The notes under the pieces are model-generated. The model did not search any database and was not told the DNA's origin. It worked only from the letters and a program-made list of their open reading frames with translations. A stretch of 64,000 nucleotides of DNA from Bacteroidota bacterium (GTDB lineage: Bacteria; Bacteroidota; Ignavibacteria; Tepidaquicellales; Tepidaquicellaceae), in NCBI GenBank assembly GCA_018266875.1, contig JAFDZR010000005.1, forward strand, positions 50,525 to 114,524, given 5' to 3'. Made by a program: the position numbers and the translations under genes. Positions 52,984 to 63,570 of the stretch are shown in pieces; position 1 is the first letter of the stretch; each line of letters begins with the position of its first letter.

Positions 52984-53026
52984 AAAAAACCGGAATCACA
53001 ATTTTAAGTTAATTGAAATTCCGGTT
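52984..53026 (-). terminator. Terminator after ccmF
   Basis: AACCGGAAT (52988-52996) pairs with ATTCCGGTT (53018-53026), with an inner CAATT/AATTG extension. On the minus strand it is followed by a U-rich run. It lies 22 nt past the CcmF stop. Confidence 0.8.
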
Positions 53027-53047
53027 TGTATGATCTTATTTTACCTG

Positions 53048-55411
53048 TCAGTTGTGCTGACCGGCGTGAACTTTTTTGTGACCGTTTTTGCTGTGTGTAT
53101 GGTTATCAGAACTGTTTTCCTTAACTGCTTTTTTATCTGTTGTTTTAAATCTTCTGTATCTACTGAGAAGCGAAGCAAAAAATCCAAGAGCCATTATTAT
53201 CGTTCCGCCCCATACAAGGTTAATGAATGGTTTTACGCTTGCAGTCAGCACCAGCGTCTCCGCACTTTGAGAACCATGATCATGACCTTTTACAACTGCT
53301 ACATCAACAGAGCTTTCTCCGGCAATTGAGATATGTGTCAGATATAATGTATAGTCAATGTTTGAAGTCAGCTGAACAGGAATGTTCTGTGTCTGTCCGT
53401 TTGAAAAAAACTGCTCAACAATAACATCTTCTTTTTTTCCGTCAACGGTAACTTCCAGTTTTGCTCCGAGCGTATTCTCTTCGCCTTTCATCATTGATTC
53501 CTGATTGAATTTTGACTGATCGAAATCGTCGAACTTAATTTTTAAACCGTTGAATTCCTTTTCGGAACCTTTTGTAAGATTTATTATATCACTCTCCGAA
53601 AAAGGCTGAGGAGTCTCAAGTGATACAGGTTCTAAATATATATCCTTTGTTACAAGATTTGCAATATCAGGATTCTTCATTATTCCCTGTGAATAATCGC
53701 TGTAATACATTATCGGCTGAAGAAGATAACCTTTTCCGTCCTTTTCGACTACTACATTGAAATGATATTTATCTTTGGTATCAGGTATAAGACTGGCTCC
53801 TTTGTAAGTAAGACTGTATCCGAGAGCTTCTTTTGTTTCACCAAGTGGAAGTGAAACATTTTCTTCAACTGAATATTTTGAAGATCCTATTATACCAAGG
53901 AATAAAATCATGATACCAAGGTGTGCAATATATGGTCCTGCTTTAACAGTGCTCCTGTTCAGGATTTTAAATACTATATTGAGATTTATAAAGAATGAAA
54001 ATAAAGCAGATGCTGCAAAAACCCCCATCAGGACATCATCAATTCCTATTAATACTAAACCGATTGTAAAAACTCCGGTCAGGATCAACGGCAGATAAAG
54101 TGATTTGAGAAATTTCTTTTCATCCGTATGTTTCCAGGCAAGCAGAATGCTGACGCCATTTATCAATGCTATTAATATTGCAAGAGGTAAATTCATTTTA
54201 TTGTAAAAAGCGGGATCCACAGTGGCTTTTGTAATTATCGGCCAGCTGGTTCCCACAAGAACAACAAGGGCAGTTGCGCATAATGTAATTGCTCCGATTA
54301 TGAGAGCAGATTCTCTGGAAAGCTCAATGTTGGAACTCTTATAAAGTGATCTGAGACTTTTAAGTCTGAAAAGGATAAGTCCGATGCCACCTGCTGAGAA
54401 TAATGAAAGAAATACAATCAGAAATAAATAAACTTCCTGTCCCGGATCTACGAATGAGTGAACTGATGCGTCACCCAATAAACCGCTTCTTGTGAGAAAT
54501 GTAGAATATAATACAAGCACAAATGCCATTATACAAAGCAGCAGACTTGTCTTCTTATATTTTCCGGTCTTTTCCTCTCCTACCATTGTATGGATTCCGG
54601 CAACTATTACGATCCATGGAACAAGCGAGGAATTCTCAACAGGATCCCAGCCCCAGTATCCGCCCCATCCAAGCACACCATATGCCCAGAAACCGCCGAG
54701 CATTATACCGACTCCTAATATCATTCCTGAAAATAATGTCCATGGAAGTGCAAGCTTCATCCATCTGTCATACCTGTTTTTAATCAATGCAGTAATTGCA
54801 AAACAGAAAGGAATAGCAAGCGAAGAAAATCCGGTAAAAAGAATCGGCGGATGTATAGTCATCCAGAAATTCTGAAGTAACGGATTTAGTCCTCTTCCGT
54901 CAGGCGGGATAAACCCGAATTCAACATCTTTCGGGAATGATTCCCAAACCAGCATGTAAGGTGATTTGATGATCATTATGAAAATCAGAAAAGATAAAAT
55001 CAATGAGTAATTGAACATTACTAACGGTTCGTATCTGTCTCTGTGACCGTTTTCAAGTTTACCTGGATCTGAATCTCTTTTGATAATGTAACTGTGAAGG
55101 AATATCCCGAGTACCGCTGTAAGCAATGCCCACAGATGAAAACTTCCTTCCTGTCCTGCATAAAATGTTGAGATCAGTAAATTTATAGGCAGATCCTTTG
55201 AACTGTAATTCCACACGTATGTATACTGAAACTGATGTGTTATAATTAGATACAGCAGGAATGCAGCTGATGACAACACCATTATGACAGCGAGGTGGAA
55301 AAATAATCTTGCAGGTTTTAATAATCTTTCATTACCGCGGCTGACAAATAAAAATGACAGCATCGCAATGAATGCAAATATAAAACCTGAAGTTATGAAA
55401 AATGAACCCAT
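53048..55411 (-). CDS. ccmF: Cytochrome c maturation haem lyase CcmF
   Basis: 787 residues, longer than the E. coli protein. It has many membrane helices and the tryptophan-rich WWD haem-handling segment at 242-266 (W-A-Y-G-V-L-G-W-G-G-Y-W-G-W-D-P-V-E-N), plus conserved histidines such as H188 (I-H-P-P-I). A large periplasmic loop (about 525-735) sits before the last helix, and the tail is His-rich. CcmF transfers haem from CcmE to apocytochromes. It follows ccmE by 18 nt. The 66 haem sites encoded just downstream explain the need for it. Confidence 0.93.
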   Translation of the reverse strand: MGSFFITSGFIFAFIAMLSFLFVSRGNERLLKPARLFFHLAVIMVLSSAAFLLYLIITHQFQYTYVWNYSSKDLPINLLISTFYAGQEGSFHLWALLTAVLGIFLHSYIIKRDSDPGKLENGHRDRYEPLVMFNYSLILSFLIFIMIIKSPYMLVWESFPKDVEFGFIPPDGRGLNPLLQNFWMTIHPPILFTGFSSLAIPFCFAITALIKNRYDRWMKLALPWTLFSGMILGVGIMLGGFWAYGVLGWGGYWGWDPVENSSLVPWIVIVAGIHTMVGEEKTGKYKKTSLLLCIMAFVLVLYSTFLTRSGLLGDASVHSFVDPGQEVYLFLIVFLSLFSAGGIGLILFRLKSLRSLYKSSNIELSRESALIIGAITLCATALVVLVGTSWPIITKATVDPAFYNKMNLPLAILIALINGVSILLAWKHTDEKKFLKSLYLPLILTGVFTIGLVLIGIDDVLMGVFAASALFSFFINLNIVFKILNRSTVKAGPYIAHLGIMILFLGIIGSSKYSVEENVSLPLGETKEALGYSLTYKGASLIPDTKDKYHFNVVVEKDGKGYLLQPIMYYSDYSQGIMKNPDIANLVTKDIYLEPVSLETPQPFSESDIINLTKGSEKEFNGLKIKFDDFDQSKFNQESMMKGEENTLGAKLEVTVDGKKEDVIVEQFFSNGQTQNIPVQLTSNIDYTLYLTHISIAGESSVDVAVVKGHDHGSQSAETLVLTASVKPFINLVWGGTIIMALGFFASLLSRYRRFKTTDKKAVKENSSDNHTHSKNGHKKVHAGQHN

Positions 55412-55429
55412 GTTGAGTTTTGTTTAATT

Positions 55430-55822
55430 TTAAATTCCTGTTTTCTTAACTTCGTTTCCCTGACCTTCATATTTCGAAGGACATTTTGTAAGCACTTCCT
55501 TAGCATGAAAATATCCGTCTTTTACTTTGCCTTTTGCGACAACTGATTCAGCCATTTCAAAATTGTTCGGCTCCGAACCGTCAAGAACCACTTTCATTTC
55601 ATTTTTATTTTCATCTATCATATAAAATACAAACTGGTTGTTAGCGGCATCATATTTCTTGTCTTTATCTTTCATCCATGATCCTTTGACCTGGCATATT
55701 CTGTGACTTTCAGAAGCTTTGCTGAAATCTGTGTATTCAATTTTACTTTCTGAAAAAGTAAGAAATCCTACTACCAGAAATATTGCTATTATTGAGATTC
55801 CGATTATTGTTTTCTTGTTCAT
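55430..55822 (-). CDS. ccmE: Haem chaperone CcmE, cysteine (CxxxY) type
   Basis: 130 residues: an N-terminal membrane anchor (about 5-23) and an OB-fold domain (about 28-125). Most CcmE proteins bind haem through the histidine of H-x-x-x-Y. Here the site reads C114-P-S-K-Y118, the variant CxxxY motif known from Desulfovibrio and archaeal proteins (system I*). G-K-V-K-D-G-Y-F-H-A-K just before it matches the family strand. It is co-transcribed with ccmF. Confidence 0.88.
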   Translation of the reverse strand: MNKKTIIGISIIAIFLVVGFLTFSESKIEYTDFSKASESHRICQVKGSWMKDKDKKYDAANNQFVFYMIDENKNEMKVVLDGSEPNNFEMAESVVAKGKVKDGYFHAKEVLTKCPSKYEGQGNEVKKTGI

Positions 55823-55859
55823 GATAATAATTGTGTTTGATTAAAAACTTTTTTATATA

Positions 55860-56351
55860 TTAATTTGGTATTGGCTTACCCATTGATTCATAAATATCCT
55901 CTATCTGTTTCTTATTTGCAAGTGCTTCTTTGTTGGAAGGGTCAAGCTCAAGTACTCTTCTGTATCTCTGAAGCGCCGGCTTATATTTTTCTCTCGGCGG
56001 AAGATCAGCTTCAAACATCAGAAAATTTGCTGCTTTCATCTGCATTTCTATACATGTCTTCTTATCTTTTTCTGAATTGCTTTTCCTATAAGCTGCATCT
56101 GCTTCATCTGCTTCCTTAACTATTTTCTCTGTATTTTCATCACCTGCTTTTTCCATACTGCTGCCCTGCTGATCTGTTTTGTTTTTCAGATTTCTGTGAA
56201 TTGAATCATCCGGCATATCACGTTTTGTAATATCACCGGGTTCGTTGGTTTTTGGCTTGTTCAGAAGTTCCGGCGGAACTTCTTTTGTGCATGAAACAAA
56301 AACTGTAAATATAAAAACATACAGTGCGTAGATTAAATAATTTTTTATCAT
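55860..56351 (-). CDS. TPR-type lipoprotein of the ccm block
   Basis: 163 residues. A lipobox (V-F-V-S-C, C21) is followed by a low-complexity polar linker and a C-terminal helical repeat (A-L-Q-R-Y-R-R-V-L-E-L-D-P-S-N-K-E-A-L, about 128-150) of TPR type. It is 37 nt upstream of ccmE on the same strand. TPR proteins such as CcmI/NrfG hold apocytochromes for haem loading, and this one may do the same; that is inference from position. Confidence 0.65.
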   Translation of the reverse strand: MIKNYLIYALYVFIFTVFVSCTKEVPPELLNKPKTNEPGDITKRDMPDDSIHRNLKNKTDQQGSSMEKAGDENTEKIVKEADEADAAYRKSNSEKDKKTCIEMQMKAANFLMFEADLPPREKYKPALQRYRRVLELDPSNKEALANKKQIEDIYESMGKPIPN

Positions 56352-56486
56352 TTTATTTTATTTATTGATTTAATGTTCAATTAGCATACCATGAATAACA
56401 ATTATATTTATATATAATTTCCACCATTTGTTCATAAAGTCCAATAAATCTACATTTATACTTTTCTTATTCCACATGTGGAAATT

Positions 56487-57194
56487 TTATTTTTTTAAAA
56501 CCGCTTCAAGTCTGAGAGAGTTGTTCAAAAAAACATCCTTCATGGGATATTCCCACTTCAGAGTATTACCTGTCTGTGAAACCGCATTTGATGATATGAC
56601 TTCATATGGAAATTCGATCTCAAAATCAAATTTACCGTTTTCAAACATTTTTGACATTCCTTCACGCATCTTGACTGAAAGTGAATCGTTATCTTCCCCG
56701 CTTCCCGGTATTACATCTTCTTTTGACTTATATTCATAAAGAAAGTAGATATTTCCACCTTTATCTTCAAATTTAACATCGGTTACATATTTATCATTAT
56801 CTTCATTTATTGAGCTCAGTGAAGAACCTATTTTTGAAATACTGTCAAATTCATAATCAATTGTAAAGGTCTTGGATGAATCTTCATTGGTTTCAGCAGA
56901 TAAGTTGATTATCTTTATACCTTTCACCGAATCGTATTTTGTGACTGTCTTATTCTGAAAAACATCATCGCTGTATAATGAGTCGAGATATCCCTGTCTT
57001 CTTGTTGAATCCATAAGAGCAGCCATTGATGACATTATCACATAAAACTCTTTCATGAATGTGATTTTCAGCAATTCTTTTCCTGAACCGTCGGTGTTTA
57101 CTTTTATCTGCCTGTTAATGGATATGCAGGAAGACATGAGCATAGAGGTTAAAATTATTGGTATAACAACAAAAAATAATTTACCTTTTCTCAT
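56487..57194 (-). CDS. Lipoprotein of unknown function
   Basis: 235 residues with a lipobox (L-M-S-S-C, C23). The mature part begins with I-S-I-N-R-Q-I-K-V-N-T-D-G-S-G-K and has a beta-alpha-beta layout seen in some LppM-like lipoproteins. No catalytic motif. It lies 135 nt upstream of the TPR lipoprotein on the same strand. Confidence 0.6.
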   Translation of the reverse strand: MRKGKLFFVVIPIILTSMLMSSCISINRQIKVNTDGSGKELLKITFMKEFYVIMSSMAALMDSTRRQGYLDSLYSDDVFQNKTVTKYDSVKGIKIINLSAETNEDSSKTFTIDYEFDSISKIGSSLSSINEDNDKYVTDVKFEDKGGNIYFLYEYKSKEDVIPGSGEDNDSLSVKMREGMSKMFENGKFDFEIEFPYEVISSNAVSQTGNTLKWEYPMKDVFLNNSLRLEAVLKK

Positions 57195-57456
57195 TAATTA
57201 TTAATTTTAATTTATCTCTAAATTTAAGTAATTTATTCGCAAATTATTAGTTACTTTTCATTAAATAAACTTATACGGTTTCCTTTGAAAGTCCGGAATA
57301 TTTACTTCTTTTAAATCACCGGAAGAAGCAAGTTGAATATTTACTCCCGGATTTCTGAATGAATCGTAAAATTGATCTCCGTATCGATTCCGGGCTTTGC
57401 CAAAACTTTATTGCCAATATGATGTTTAGAATTCCTGTTCCCTACAATTTCAGAAT

Positions 57457-59202
57457 ATGAAGAAGTATAAAGTAGTAATTCCTGTATTTATAATAGTGCT
57501 TTTCTTTGCGTCATTCTGGGGCTATGTTGGATTTAAGATTATATCAATTCTTAACAGCAGAGATGAAATGTATAAGTACTATCAGATCATTTCCTCAAAG
57601 TATTACAATAATTTCCAGAAAGAGGATCTTCGGCACCTGGATTCGGAATTTTCAGACTACCAGGATCTTTATGACGTTAAAGAATACTCGCTGAAAGTAT
57701 CTTTCGGCATTCCTGAAAAAAAAATATTCGGGGATATGACAATGAGATCGCTGAATCTTTCGGATACTCTTAATTCAATCTATATTGATCTGGCCTCAAA
57801 TTTAAAATTGAATTCCGTTAAGCTCAATGGAACTGATGCGCGCTATAAAAGAACATTTGATTATATTATTGTTTTTTCCGGTGGGGAAATAAATAAAAAT
57901 GACAACTTTGAAATAAAAATCAATTACGAGGGAATACCGGAAAATAAAGGATTTGATTCTTTCAATATTAAGAAATTTGATGAGGAGCCGGCAATATACA
58001 CTCTAAGCGAACCAAATTATGCGAAGACTTGGTGGCCATGTAAAGATGTCTTGACGGACAAGGCGGAAACTGATGTTTATATTACTGTTCCCCCTCAGCT
58101 TACGGCTGTATCAAACGGATTGCTTGAAGAAGTAATTAATGAAAATGACGGACAAAAGACTTTTCACTGGAAATCTTCATATCCAATATCGACTTACCTG
58201 GTATCTCTTGCAATAGGTAAATATGATAAATGGACTGATACTTATTCTTCGGCGGACGGAAAAATCCAAATGCCGGTTGAATACTATACTTTTCCTTCTT
58301 TTACTGATAAAGCTAAAATCGACTGGCAGAATACCGTCAGCATGATAAAGTTTTTTTCAGGTAAGTTCGGCGAATATCCGTTTATAAATGAAAAGTACGG
58401 AATGGCTCTGTTCGGCTGGGTCGGCGGCGCTATGGAACATCAGACTATTTCCAGCATGGGATATACTTTAATTACTGGAAACGGAAGGTATGAAGATGTT
58501 GTTGTCCACGAACTTGTTCATCAGTGGTTTGGAGATGCTGTTACTCCTGACTCCTGGAAAGATATCTGGCTCAATGAAGGATTCGCATCTTACGGAGAAG
58601 CGCTCTGGGTGGAACATACTAAAGGCGCAGATGCCTACCGGGATTTTATGAAAAAAAGTGACTACGGATTCTTTATGGGAACAGTCTATAATCCGGAAGG
58701 ATATATTTTCGGACCTACGGTTTATAAAAAAGGCAGCTGGATTCTGCATATGCTGAGAAAAGTTGTGGGAGACGGGAATTTTTTTCAGATACTAAGAGAG
58801 TATTATGAAACATATAAATATAAAAATGCATCAACACAGGATTTTATAAATATCTGCAGGGATGTTTCCGGAAAAGACCTGAGTTATTTTTTTGATCAAT
58901 GGATTTTTAACGGTACAGGACGCCCGGAATATTCTCTTTCATGGAAATATGAAGTGGAAGACATTTCGGCTGACAGATACAATGTAAACATGATTTTAAA
59001 ACAAACCCAGGAAGACAGAGACATTTATTCAATGCCGCTTGAGATAATGATTGTAACTGATAAGGGAAATGAAGTGATCAACGTGTATAACGACAGCAGA
59101 ATTCAGGAGTTTGATCACACGGTAACAGGAAAACCCCTGGAAGTAATAATAGATAAAGACAACTGGGTTTTGAAAAGAATTGCAAAAGAAGATAAAAATT
59201 AA
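57457..59202 (+). CDS. Membrane-anchored M1-family metallopeptidase
   Basis: 581 residues. An N-terminal hydrophobic helix (about 7-32) acts as an anchor or uncleaved signal. The M1 motifs are G-G-A-M-E-H (323-328), H-E-L-V-H (351-355) and E374 in W-L-N-E-G-F. It cuts N-terminal residues from peptides in the periplasm or at the surface. It lacks a T9SS domain, unlike its relative at 36210-38225. The subtilase gene starts 46 nt downstream. Confidence 0.92.
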   Translation: MKKYKVVIPVFIIVLFFASFWGYVGFKIISILNSRDEMYKYYQIISSKYYNNFQKEDLRHLDSEFSDYQDLYDVKEYSLKVSFGIPEKKIFGDMTMRSLNLSDTLNSIYIDLASNLKLNSVKLNGTDARYKRTFDYIIVFSGGEINKNDNFEIKINYEGIPENKGFDSFNIKKFDEEPAIYTLSEPNYAKTWWPCKDVLTDKAETDVYITVPPQLTAVSNGLLEEVINENDGQKTFHWKSSYPISTYLVSLAIGKYDKWTDTYSSADGKIQMPVEYYTFPSFTDKAKIDWQNTVSMIKFFSGKFGEYPFINEKYGMALFGWVGGAMEHQTISSMGYTLITGNGRYEDVVVHELVHQWFGDAVTPDSWKDIWLNEGFASYGEALWVEHTKGADAYRDFMKKSDYGFFMGTVYNPEGYIFGPTVYKKGSWILHMLRKVVGDGNFFQILREYYETYKYKNASTQDFINICRDVSGKDLSYFFDQWIFNGTGRPEYSLSWKYEVEDISADRYNVNMILKQTQEDRDIYSMPLEIMIVTDKGNEVINVYNDSRIQEFDHTVTGKPLEVIIDKDNWVLKRIAKEDKN

Positions 59203-59248
59203 TTATTACCGCTAACTTTTATTAAATAAAATATTTCAAACTGAATAT

Positions 59249-62200
59249 ATGACCCCACTTAAAATTATAACATCTGCTCTGATCTTAATATTATGCTCTC
59301 ATGTAATTTCGGCGCAGACTTCTGTTATTATCAAATTCAGGGAAAATACTCCTGCTTCTGTAACGGATGCTTTCAGAAATAACAGACCGGGTGCAGGAAA
59401 TAATTCAGTTGCAAAGCTCAGCCGCGATTTTGGATTAAGAAATTCAAAAATATTATTCAGCAGTAAGATACTTCAGAGTTTTGACAATCAGAATATCTCA
59501 TCATACGGTCTGGAGAGGATCTTCATCACGGAAACAACTAACGCTGATCTTGATGAACTTTTTAAGTTTGCCGCAAAGAATGAATTTATAGAATATATTC
59601 AGTTGAATAATACTCTTAGGCTTGATGATCTATCAGATGCTGCTTATGTCCCGAATGATCCTCTTTACGGAGAGCAGTATTATCTGAATCTAATAGGAAT
59701 GAATAATCTGTGGGATATTACGCTCGGCGATTCAAACACTGTAATAGGAGTAATTGATACCGGTCTGGATTTTCTGCATCCAGATCTTCAGAACAGTTAC
59801 AGGATAAACTACGGAGAATACGGTAACGGTAAAGAGTCCAACGGCATAGATGATGACAACAACGGATTTATTGATGACTGGAGAGGATGGGATTTTACTG
59901 ATGAACCTCTGACCGGGGATCCGAGAAGGGGAGATTATCTTGATCCCGATAACGATCCGACTGACGATAACAAGGTTTCTCACGGAACGGCTGTAACAGG
60001 GATTATTAATTCAGGTTTCAATAACAGCATTGGTATTGCTTCCGTTGCGCCGAAGTGCAAAGTGATGGTTCTCAGAGCTTTTGATGCTGAAGGTTACGGC
60101 GAAGAAGATGATGTTGCAAATGCTATTCTTTACGGTGTAGCAAACGGAGTCAGGATCTTTAATTTCAGTTTCGGTGATTATGTTTTCAGTAATCTTCTCC
60201 GTGATGTGATCAGGTTTGCATATTCACGGAATGTGCTTATAATATGTTCAGCCGGAAATGACGGCACGGACAGACTTCATTACCCGTCTGCTTATGATGA
60301 AGTGATCTCTGTCGGCGCCACAGATAATACAAACAACAAGGCAGGCTTTTCATCTTACGGCGAGACAGTGGATATATTTGCTCCCGGATTTCAGAATTTA
60401 ACAACCGTAAGAGTCGGCAAAGGTAATTCACAGTACGGCGGCGATTACGACAAACTCAACGGAACATCCTTTTCCGCGCCTATCATTGCAGGTGTTGCCG
60501 GACTTCTTGTTTCAAAAAATCCTTCTCTTTCAAATGAAGAGATAAGAGGAATACTTGTTTCCACCACAGCTCTCATGCCCGGACAGACTGCCTGGGATCA
60601 TCTCAGGTCTTCAGGAAGAGTTGACGCACTGAAAGCGGTTCAGAATTTTAATAATCCGTCTATCGCAAGAATTCATACTCCTTCCCAGGATTATACTTTT
60701 GATAAAGATACAGTGGCAATCAGCATTTCCGCCGCATCACCTTTGTTTTTATCCTACTCTTTGTATTACGGCGTGGGTCAGAGACCGTCTGACTGGATTC
60801 CGTTGCTTACTGATCAGACTTCGCAGGTATTAAAAGATACCGTCATGAAATGGAATACTTCAGGACTTCAGGATACTTCATATACTCTCAGACTTGCCAT
60901 CAACAGTAATTCCGGCAGGTCCATAGAACACCGTATGATAATTTTCAAGGACAGAAACCCGCCTATGTTTACTGATATTCAGTTTGGAAATCTGATAGAT
61001 AAGAATAATTTTTCCGAACTAATTTTATTTGCAACTAATAAGCGAACCCTGGGAAAAATATATTACAAGAGAAAAGGCGTTAATGAAAATTACAGATCCA
61101 TACTTGCTGATATCGGAACTCCCAATATCGGATTTGTTACGGAATCACATTTCGGTCTTCTCAGCGGTAACGATCTTGCGCCGAATACGGAATATGAATT
61201 TTATGTGGAAGCTGTTTCACTCAACGGAAAAACAGTCTCTTACAGCGATACTGCTTTTTATTTTTATACACAGCCCTCCATCAATAATTACGGATTCGAA
61301 AAGAAGAATTACAGTTTCGGAAATTCCCAGTTCTGCTCAACTGTGATGGACATTAACGGAAACGGTCTAAACGATTTTCTTGTGAATGATATCAATAACA
61401 ATCTTAAACTTAATATATTTGAATTCAGCAGCGGATCATTTCAAAAGATCTCAAACGATAACTGGGGGGATTTTAAGATAGCAAGAGATATCGGTGACAT
61501 TGACGGAGACGGCAGACTGGAACTTCTGACATCAAGCGACAGAAACGGATTTGTATATGAAGCTCCTGTGCAGGGTGCGCTTCCGACAGATCTGATCTGG
61601 AGTGATCAGGGGAACGGGAATTTCTGGTCATCGAGAATAGCCGATACGGATGGTGACGGTAAAAATGAAATTCTCGGTTTTTCAAACAGCGGTCTCAGAA
61701 TTCTGGAATCCTCGCCGGGGAACAGTTTCAGTCAGACTGCGCTACTGAATTTTTTCGGAAAGGACTCAATTACCAATTCACAGAATGTGCTGGTTGAGGA
61801 TTTTGATAACGACGGTAAAAAAGATATAATGTTTACAAATCTTTTTTACAGCGCTTCAAATCCCGGACTGCCTCTGACATGTATCTCTGTCTATGAGAAT
61901 ACAGGTGACAATCAATATCAAAGAGTATTTCTTGACAGCATATACAGATTTATAAAAGGTGATAATGTTGTCGCTGGTGATTTTAACGGAGACGGTAAAA
62001 AGGATTTTGCAGTCGGTGTTAACAGCTACAATACTGACTTCGTCCAGTATTACAGTCTTTACTCATATACTTCTACAGGTAATAATCAGTATCAGCTCAT
62101 GGATATTACTGATATATATAATTATAAGGATTACACAAAAACATCCACCATGTCCGCTGATATTGACAATGACGGTAAAGACGAAGTAATGGTGAATAAC

Positions 62201-63559
62201 GGTACACTTTTCTATGTATTGAAATTTGATAACCAGCTCCAGAGATTCGTTCCGGTATATTACAGGGAAGGAATAAATTCATTTAATCAGATCGCATTTG
62301 ATTTTGACGGTGACGGAGTGAAGGAAATTGGAGTAAATACTGCTGATGATTCCCTTATCTTTATTCAGAAGAACATTGCATTTGCAGGACCTGCCACACC
62401 TCTCAATCTTACTGGTTACAGTCTTGATTCAGGTTCAGTACAGCTCAGATTTGAACAGGTGCCTGGAGCGGAAAGATACAGGATTTACAGAAGCGACAGC
62501 ACGATGAATTATTCCCTGTATGATTCAGTTACGGTAAATTCATATACGGATAATAACGTATTGAACAGAAATATATATTTTTATAAAATCTCTTCCATTG
62601 ATGAACAAAGCTCTGTAATGGAAAGTAAACTGACCGATCCGGTAAGAGTTTATATACACAATAAATCGAAATTGATTTCTGCCGAATATCAGAACGGCGG
62701 CTTTTTAGTTCTGAAATATTCAGAAAGAATACCGACTCTCATCCCTGCATTAAGTTCATTCGTCATTTCAGGAAATTCCGTTACTCCTTTTAATCCGAAA
62801 AATATTACTGTCAAAAGTAATTTTGAATATTTTGTTACTCTGAATCAAAGACCTTCTAACGGAATGTATAGTATCAGAGCAGTCGGGCTTAATGATTTTT
62901 ACGGATCTCCTGTTGATTCAAATTCTCTGAGCTTCAATGTTCAGGAAATTGATTCCCAGAAATTTTATCTTTCGAAACTTGAACTCTCAGGCGAATACAG
63001 GCTGACAGCAGAATTTAATCTTGATGTTGATACTGTCAGCGTTATGAATACATCCAATTATAATTTCGAACCATTTGACCTTGCTGTGATATCCGTTACT
63101 GTTGATAATTCCGACAGGAAAAAAGTCTATCTGGACCTTGAAAGAAGATCTGTTATTGGAGCTACAGGAAAGGATTATATCCTTAAGGTAAACAATCTTT
63201 TTTCTTCATCAGGAATTAAAATAGTAGAAGGAGCCGGAAGCAGTTTCGGACTTATTTTTAACAAGGAAAATCTTGATGAAATGTATGTTTATCCAAATCC
63301 CTACAGTATTAACTCAGGTCAGAATTATGTTACGTTTGCAAACATTACAAGAGAAGCAAGCATAGAGATCTATGATCTCAGGGGAAAATTTCTGATAAGG
63401 ATAAATGAAACTGACGGAAACGGAGGAGTCGAATGGGATTTAAAAGACGGCGGAGGTAATAAAATATCAACAGGCATTTACATTTACAGAGCAACAGGAA
63501 AAAACGCTGAAGGTAAAGAAGTTGAGGAAAAAACCGGAAAATTCGCGGTGATAAAATAA
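59249..63559 (+). CDS. Large secreted subtilisin-like (S8) protease with FG-GAP-type repeats and variant T9SS domain
   Basis: 1436 residues: signal peptide (1-22), prodomain (about 24-130), S8 catalytic domain (about 150-445; D170, H245 and S407 in D-T-G, S-H-G-T and N-G-T-S-F-S-A-P, oxyanion N337), and an FG-GAP/VCBS-type calcium-binding repeat region (about 690-1035; D-I-D-G-D-G-R-x-E, D-T-D-G-D-G-K-N-E, D-F-N-G-D-G-K-K-D). A fibronectin-III-like domain (about 1045-1130) and a C-terminal sorting domain (about 1345-1436) follow; the latter has V-Y-P-N-P-Y-S instead of N-Y-P-N-P-F-N-P. It probably degrades extracellular protein. Confidence 0.92.
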   Translation: MTPLKIITSALILILCSHVISAQTSVIIKFRENTPASVTDAFRNNRPGAGNNSVAKLSRDFGLRNSKILFSSKILQSFDNQNISSYGLERIFITETTNADLDELFKFAAKNEFIEYIQLNNTLRLDDLSDAAYVPNDPLYGEQYYLNLIGMNNLWDITLGDSNTVIGVIDTGLDFLHPDLQNSYRINYGEYGNGKESNGIDDDNNGFIDDWRGWDFTDEPLTGDPRRGDYLDPDNDPTDDNKVSHGTAVTGIINSGFNNSIGIASVAPKCKVMVLRAFDAEGYGEEDDVANAILYGVANGVRIFNFSFGDYVFSNLLRDVIRFAYSRNVLIICSAGNDGTDRLHYPSAYDEVISVGATDNTNNKAGFSSYGETVDIFAPGFQNLTTVRVGKGNSQYGGDYDKLNGTSFSAPIIAGVAGLLVSKNPSLSNEEIRGILVSTTALMPGQTAWDHLRSSGRVDALKAVQNFNNPSIARIHTPSQDYTFDKDTVAISISAASPLFLSYSLYYGVGQRPSDWIPLLTDQTSQVLKDTVMKWNTSGLQDTSYTLRLAINSNSGRSIEHRMIIFKDRNPPMFTDIQFGNLIDKNNFSELILFATNKRTLGKIYYKRKGVNENYRSILADIGTPNIGFVTESHFGLLSGNDLAPNTEYEFYVEAVSLNGKTVSYSDTAFYFYTQPSINNYGFEKKNYSFGNSQFCSTVMDINGNGLNDFLVNDINNNLKLNIFEFSSGSFQKISNDNWGDFKIARDIGDIDGDGRLELLTSSDRNGFVYEAPVQGALPTDLIWSDQGNGNFWSSRIADTDGDGKNEILGFSNSGLRILESSPGNSFSQTALLNFFGKDSITNSQNVLVEDFDNDGKKDIMFTNLFYSASNPGLPLTCISVYENTGDNQYQRVFLDSIYRFIKGDNVVAGDFNGDGKKDFAVGVNSYNTDFVQYYSLYSYTSTGNNQYQLMDITDIYNYKDYTKTSTMSADIDNDGKDEVMVNNGTLFYVLKFDNQLQRFVPVYYREGINSFNQIAFDFDGDGVKEIGVNTADDSLIFIQKNIAFAGPATPLNLTGYSLDSGSVQLRFEQVPGAERYRIYRSDSTMNYSLYDSVTVNSYTDNNVLNRNIYFYKISSIDEQSSVMESKLTDPVRVYIHNKSKLISAEYQNGGFLVLKYSERIPTLIPALSSFVISGNSVTPFNPKNITVKSNFEYFVTLNQRPSNGMYSIRAVGLNDFYGSPVDSNSLSFNVQEIDSQKFYLSKLELSGEYRLTAEFNLDVDTVSVMNTSNYNFEPFDLAVISVTVDNSDRKKVYLDLERRSVIGATGKDYILKVNNLFSSSGIKIVEGAGSSFGLIFNKENLDEMYVYPNPYSINSGQNYVTFANITREASIEIYDLRGKFLIRINETDGNGGVEWDLKDGGGNKISTGIYIYRATGKNAEGKEVEEKTGKFAVIK

Positions 63560-63570
63560 AGTATCCAAAC

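Noticed and set aside
53030..54875. Three open frames on the plus strand inside ccmF (53030-53329, 53910-54098, 54492-54875)
   Set aside because: They lie antisense to a well-supported gene and have no start signal, domain or sensible protein pattern.
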